Shown here: one piece after another, positions 59,058 to 64,000 of the stretch
Layout: every line of letters begins with the position of its first letter
Position numbering within the stretch: position 1 is the stretch's first letter
Assembly (NCBI RefSeq): GCF_018294505.1
Contig: NC_057795.1
Location: forward strand, 520,815,512-520,879,511
Source of the DNA: Triticum aestivum
Taxonomy: Eukaryota > Streptophyta > Magnoliopsida > Poales > Poaceae
DNA: 64,000 nt
Direction: 5' to 3'
Notes under the pieces: generated by a model
What the model was told of the DNA's origin: nothing
Seen by the model: the letters and a program-made list of their open reading frames with translations, nothing else
The model's database searches: none
Translations under genes and position numbers: made by a program

Positions 59058-59980
59058 TAGCTTTGAATATCATTTGTATAGTAAAACGGGGCAAGACTCT
59101 CTCTTTGTGTGGTGTAAATAGTATTATTTTTTTGTTTTCTTTTTGGTTGAGGGAAGTGCGAATTGATTTGGTACGTGCAAGTACAATATTACTACACGTT
59201 AGGCTTGTCCCTAAAATTCAACCTGCGTCTTGTTATATCCCAAAAATTCAGATATCGTGCTCCTAAAACTGGCGCCTTCAAAACCCGTGCCTTGCTATCC
59301 CGAAATTACAACGCGCGCGAAAACTCCCTCTAGCTGCCAAATCCCGACATGCGAAATCCCCCTTCTAACCCTGAGCCAAAAGGGCTGCTAGTTCAAATCG
59401 GTGGGGGGTAATTTTGTAACACACCCTACATTTTGGACAAGCGCGTACCTAAGTCATGCTTCACCCCCTCCCATCGCCCCCTTTTCGCCATTCAAAATCC
59501 CAGGCTGCCATAACCTCTCTGCTCTAGCCGCGAAACCCCACCCTCCTCCGTCTGCCACATCACCACTGCCCAGCCGGAGCCTCTTCCCCGACGACGTCGT
59601 CCACCGCAACAGCTCGACATCCCTCGTCCACCTCCCCGGATGAGGATCCGTCGTCCATCTCGCCATCCCGCTGGTTCAGCCGCCCCGTCCTCCACCTCCA
59701 AGGAGCTGCTCCGGCGATCGCCTCGTCTATCGCAGCCACTCCATCCCCACAGCGCCGCCTTAACCTGCTCCACCGGAACCGCAACATACTCACCGACTCC
59801 TCGGACAAAGCCGAGGCCTACTCGGCGCCACCAAAGAGGTTGCAAACTCATCGCATCGCACCTTCTCATTACTCGACCTCCCGGAGCCGACGGTGCTCCA
59901 TCTCGCACCCCCATGGAGTGGCTACATTGAAGCCGGCACCGCGGGCGACATATCCACGATGGCTCTCCCCAGTGCGAGGC
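59058..59980. other. GC-rich promoter- or exon-like DNA cut by a gypsy insertion
   Basis: 59480-59960 is GC-rich with open frames on both strands, resembling the 5' part of a grass gene or transposon. No domain is recognisable. It ends abruptly at the LTR start 59981. A continuation may lie past the gypsy element, outside the window. Confidence 0.35.
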
Positions 59981-61379
59981 TGATACGTCTCCAATGTATC
60001 TACTTTTCCAAACACTTTTGCCCTTGTTTTTTACTCTAACTTGCATGATTTGAAAGAAACTAACCCGGACTGACGCTGTTTTCAGCAGAACTACCATGAT
60101 GTTGTTTTATGTGTAGAAAAGAAAAGTTCTCGGAATGACCTGCAAATCCACGGAGGGACTTTTTAGAATTAATAAGAATTTTTGGCGAAAGAATCAGGTC
60201 CAGGGGGCCCAGGGCCTGTCCACGAGACAGGGGGCGCGCCCCCCTATCTCGTGGGCCCCCCGGACCTCCTACGACCTCAACTCCAACTCCATATATACCG
60301 TCTCGCGGAGAAAGAAAATCAGGGAGAAAGTTTCATCGTGTTTTACGATACGGAGCCGCTGCCAAGCCCTAATCTCTCTCAGGAGGGCTGATCTGGAGTC
60401 CGTTTGGGGCTCCAGAGAGGGGGATTCATCGCTGTCGTCATCATCAACCATCCTCCATCACCAATTTCATGATGCTCACCGCCGTGTGTGAGTAATTCCA
60501 TCGTAGGCTTGCTGTACGGTGATGGGTTGGATGAGATTTACCATGTAATCAAGTTAGTTTTGTTAGGGTTTGATCCCTAGTATCCACTATGTTCTGAGAT
60601 TGATGTTGCTATGACTTTGCTATGTTTAATGCTTGTCACTAGGGCCCGAGTGCCATGATTTCAGATCTGAACATATTATGTTTTCATCAATATATGTGTG
60701 TTCTTGATCCTATCTTGCAAGTCTATAGTCACCTATTATGTGTTATGATCTGACAACCCCGAAGTGACAATAATCGGGATACTTCTTGGTGATGACCGTA
60801 GTTTGAGGAGTTCATGTATTCACCATGTGTTAATGCTTTGGTCCGGTTCTCTATTAAAAGGAGGCCTTAATATCCCTTAGTTTCCACTAGGACCCCGCTG
60901 CCACGGGAGGGTAGGACAAAAGATGTCATGCAAGTTCTTTTCCATAAGCACATATGACTATTTACAGAATACATGCCTACATTACATTGATGAACTGGAG
61001 CTAGTTCTATATCACCCTATGTTATAACTATTGCATGAGGAATCACATCCGGCATAATTATATATCACTGATCCATTGCCTACGAGCTTTTCATATATTG
61101 TTCTTCGCTTATTTACTTTTCTGTTGCTACTGTTACAACTACTACAAAAACCCCAAAACATTTATCTTTATTGTTGCTACTGTTACCATTACTATCATAC
61201 CACATTTGCTACTAAATACTTTGCTGCAGATACTAAGTTTTCCAGGTGTGGTTGAATTGACAACTCAACTGCTAATACTCAAGAGTATTCTTTGGCTCCC
61301 CTTGTGTCGAATCAATAAATTTGGGTTGAATACTCTACCCTCGAAAGCTGTTGCAATCCCCTATACTTGTGGGTTATCA
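59981..61379 (+). repeat. 5' LTR of the Athila-type element (1399 bp)
   Basis: It starts TGATACGTCTCCAATGTATC and ends GTGGGTTATCA. The inner end is followed closely by the primer binding site. A TATA-like CCATATATACC lies at 60289-60299. Confidence 0.88.
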
Positions 61380-61390
61380 AGACTAATTTC

Positions 61391-61408
61391 TGGCGTTGTT
61401 GCCGGGGA
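61391..61408 (+). other. tRNA-Asp type primer binding site
   Basis: TGGCGTTGTTGCCGGGGA, near-identical to the Athila-group TGGCGCCGTTGCCGGGGA. Confidence 0.8.
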
Positions 61409-61448
61409 GCATAGCTCTATTCTCTAAGCCACTTGGGATTTATATCTG

Positions 61449-63221
61449 TTGATCACTATGAAGAACTTGAAAGATGCTAAGACCAAGATTTTGCCCTCAA
61501 CTATGAGGGGAGGTAAGGAACTGCCATCTAGCTCTGCACTAGATTCTTCTTCCGTTATTAGTAGGCTTGCGACACCTAAACCTGCTACTGCTATGAATTC
61601 TGATATGTCGCATGTTATTGATGATGCCACTTCCGCTTTGCATGATACTTATGATGAAACTACTTCTGTGTGTGATACTACTTTGCCTTTAGGTGAATTT
61701 CTTGATGAACAACTTGCTAGAGTTAGGGGGAATGAAAATGTTGAAGAACCTGTTATTGATGATAGTGATGATGAACGTTCCCCCAATGATTATGTTTTAC
61801 CTGTTGTTCCTAAGGGTTATGTTATGAACAAAGAAGCTGCTGAAGCTATTCTTGCTTGCAATGATAGATCTGAGCTTAAGAAATTATTAGCTAAATGGAA
61901 GCAGCAGTCTCTTAATGCTAGAATGAAACCCGATCCTACTTTTGCTACTTTACCTATCTGTGTTACTGATAAATATTATGAATTCTCTGTTGATCCTGAT
62001 ATTATTACCTTAGTTGAATCTGATCCTTTTTATGGCCTTGAATCTGAAACTGTTGTGGCACATTTTACCAAGTTGAATGATATAGCCACCCTATTTACTC
62101 ATGATGAGAAGTCTCACTATTTATATATCCTTAAGATATTTCCGTTCTCATTAAAGGGTGATGCTAAGACTTGGTATAATTCTCTTGCTCCTGGTTGTGT
62201 GCGTAGTCCCCAGGATATGATTTATTACTTCTCTGCTAAATATTTCCCTACTCACAAGAAACAAGCTGCCTTGCGGGAAATATATAATTTTGTGCAAACC
62301 AAAGAAGAGAGTCTCCCACAAGCTTGGGGGAGGCTTCTCCGGTTGCTTTATGCTTTGCCCGATCATCATCTTAAGAAAAATGAAATACTTGATATCTTTT
62401 ATAATGGACTAAGCGATGCTTCCAAGGACCACTTGGATAGTTGTGCTGGTTGTGTTTTCAGGGAAAGAACAGTCGACGAAGCTGAAATATTATTGAATAA
62501 TATGTTGACTAATGAAAATAATTGGACTCTTCCCGAGCCAGTTCCTGAAGTAATTCCTGAACCAAATGAGCCAACTCCTGAGCCTATTCCTAAACACACT
62601 CCAAAGAAGAGAGCTGTTTTATTCCTCAGTCCTGAAGATATGCAAGAGGCAAAGAAATCAATGAAAGAAAAAGGTATTAAAGCTGAAGATGTTAAGAATT
62701 TACCACCTATTGAAGAAATACATGGTATGAATATACTGCCTGAAGAACTACATTGTCTTGATAACCCGACATAGGTAGTAAAGGTAAATTCTCTCTATAG
62801 ATATGATAAAGTTGAAATACCCTCTACTAAATTTCATAGCCCATGCTTAGATGAATTTGATGACTTCATGGCTAGACAAGAAAGTTTTAATGCTTATGTT
62901 GGTAGAGAGTTAAAGAATAATGCTTTCGAGATAGGACGTGTAGGTGATAATCTGGCTAGAGTTAAAGATGAACTTCACCGCGTTAGCAAATATGCTTCTA
63001 TGGTTGCTACTCAAGCTGAGCAAGTACTCAAAGCTCAAAATGATTTGCTTGATGAGTTGAATAATAAAAACGACTTTGCTGTTAGAGTGGCTACTAGAAC
63101 TGGTAGAATGACTCAGGAACCTTTGTATCCTGAAGGCCACCCTGAAAGAATTGAACAAGATTCTCAGAATAATAATCTAGATGTTCCTAGTTCTTCTAAG
63201 AAGAAGAAAAAAGAAGAATGA
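61449..63221 (+). pseudogene. Athila-type gag, one internal stop
   Basis: ATG at 61449. Residues about 190-360 hold the retrotransposon gag domain (FPFSLKGDAKTWYNSL, YFPTHKKQAALREI, FYNGLSDASKDHLD). TAG at 62772-62774 would end the product at 441 residues, but the same frame continues to 63221 through a coiled-coil-like stretch (LARVKDELHRVSKYASMVAT) to a Lys run, so CAG to TAG is likely. At the A-rich run 63198-63217 the frame ends in TGA and pol continues in another frame. That shift may be decay, or possibly a slippage site. Confidence 0.85.
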
Positions 63222-63222
63222 T

Positions 63223-64000
63223 AGGACTTTGCAAACTTCTAGTGAACCTAATGTAGAAACACCTGATAATCTCAATGATATTTCTATTTCTGATGCTGAA
63301 ACACAATCAGGTGATGAACATGAACCTAGTAATAATGTTAATGATAATGTTCATGTTGATGCTCAACCTAGTAATAACAATGATGTAGAGATTGAACCTG
63401 CTGTTGATCTTGATAACCCACAATCAAGAAACCAACGTTATGATAAGAGAGATTTTGTTGCTAGGAAGCACGGTAAGGAAAGAGAACCATGGGTTCAGAA
63501 ACCCATGTCCTTTCCTCCTAAACCATCCAAGTCAAAGGATGATGAGGATTTTGAGCGCTTTGCTGAAATGATTAGACCTATTTTCTTACGTATGCGCTTA
63601 ACTAATATGCTTAAAGTAAATCCTTATGCTAAATACATGAAGGATATCATCACAAATACAAGAAAGATACCAGAAGCTGAAATTTCCACCATGCTTGCTA
63701 ATTACACTTTTAAGGGTGGAATACCAAAGAAACTTGGAGATCCGGGTGTTCCAACTATACCATGCTCCATTAAAAGAAATTATGTTAGGACTGCTTTATG
63801 TGATCTTGGAGCCGGTGTTAGTGTTATGCCTCTCTCTGTATATCGTAGACTTGAATTGAATAAGTTGACACCTACTGAAATATCTTTGCAAATGGCTGAC
63901 AAATCAACTGCTATACCTGTCGATATTTGTGAGGATGTGCCTGTTGTGGTTGCAAATGTCACTATCTTAACGGACTTTGTTATTCTTGATATTCCTGAGG
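63223..64000 (+). pseudogene. Athila-type pol, linker and protease, cut by window end
   Basis: The frame is open from about 63217 to the window end. An acidic linker (DISISDAETQSGDEHEPSNN) leads to the protease with CDLGAGVSVMPLSVYRRL. The Asp-Leu-Gly-Ala form instead of Asp-Thr-Gly is the Athila-type active site. Whether gag and this part are one polyprotein depends on the shift near 63200. Confidence 0.85.

Larger units (their letters stand above)
59981..64000 (+). mobile_element. Athila-type gypsy element, 5' part
   Basis: 5' LTR 59981-61379, primer binding site 61391-61408, gag from 61449, protease region up to the window end. The LTR start and the tRNA-Asp type priming site fit the Athila group (WHAM-like by memory). 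gag-pol is almost open, with one stop and one frameshift so far. RT, integrase and 3' LTR lie outside. Confidence 0.88.

Noticed and set aside
59492..60097. 201-codon minus-strand frame
   Set aside because: It runs from GC-rich DNA across the LTR boundary at 59981, so it cannot be an old gene; composition explains it.

Overview
The window looks like intergenic, transposon-packed nuclear DNA from a Triticeae grass (wheat, Aegilops or barley type). The grounds are the characteristic repeats: copia LTRs of the Angela/WIS/BARE kind (ends TGTTGGAAATATGCCC and GTTCCCCAACA), Athila-type gypsy LTRs starting TGATACGTCTCCAA, a Tekay-type chromovirus with a 4.17 kb LTR, Stowaway MITEs (CTCCCTCC ends, TA duplications), a Tourist-like MITE (TAA duplication), Helitron ends and a CACTA end. 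Family names are from memory and were not checked by search.

Layout. 1-12425: Tekay-type gypsy element on the minus strand, its 3' LTR cut by the window start, inserted into the GAG-pre-integrase region of a minus-strand Angela-like copia (12426-16747). That copia in turn sits in an older plus-strand LTR element (16748-20387). 20388-22645: unassigned sequence, a duplicated piece of histone-gene 3' flank and a roughly 1 kb inverted-repeat element. 23154-23705: the one clearly intact gene, a two-exon histone H2A with a C-terminal SPKK-type tail (H2A.W type), minus strand. 24014-27985: a direct tandem duplication of the DNA upstream of the H2A gene, containing two copies of a MITE and of a Helitron. 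28415-35221: LTR fragments and the 3' half of a second minus-strand Angela-like copia. 35222-41006: LTR and internal part of a non-autonomous Athila/Sabrina-like gypsy. 41007-44450: CACTA left end with several tandem-repeat arrays.

44520-54647 is a small low-copy island. It holds a broken F-box/LRR gene, a copia gag fragment whose frame appears to be joined across a short intron, several MITEs, a small unknown open frame with one membrane segment, and a broken DUF295-family gene. 57175-57394 is an assembly gap of 220 N. The right end (59981-64000) is the 5' LTR, gag and protease part of an Athila-type gypsy that continues past the window.

The genes do not form a pathway. H2A.W is a heterochromatin histone that stands alone here, and nearly all other coding sequence is decayed retrotransposon or pseudogene. 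Many of the stops look like C-to-T (or G-to-A) changes, as expected in methylated heterochromatin.
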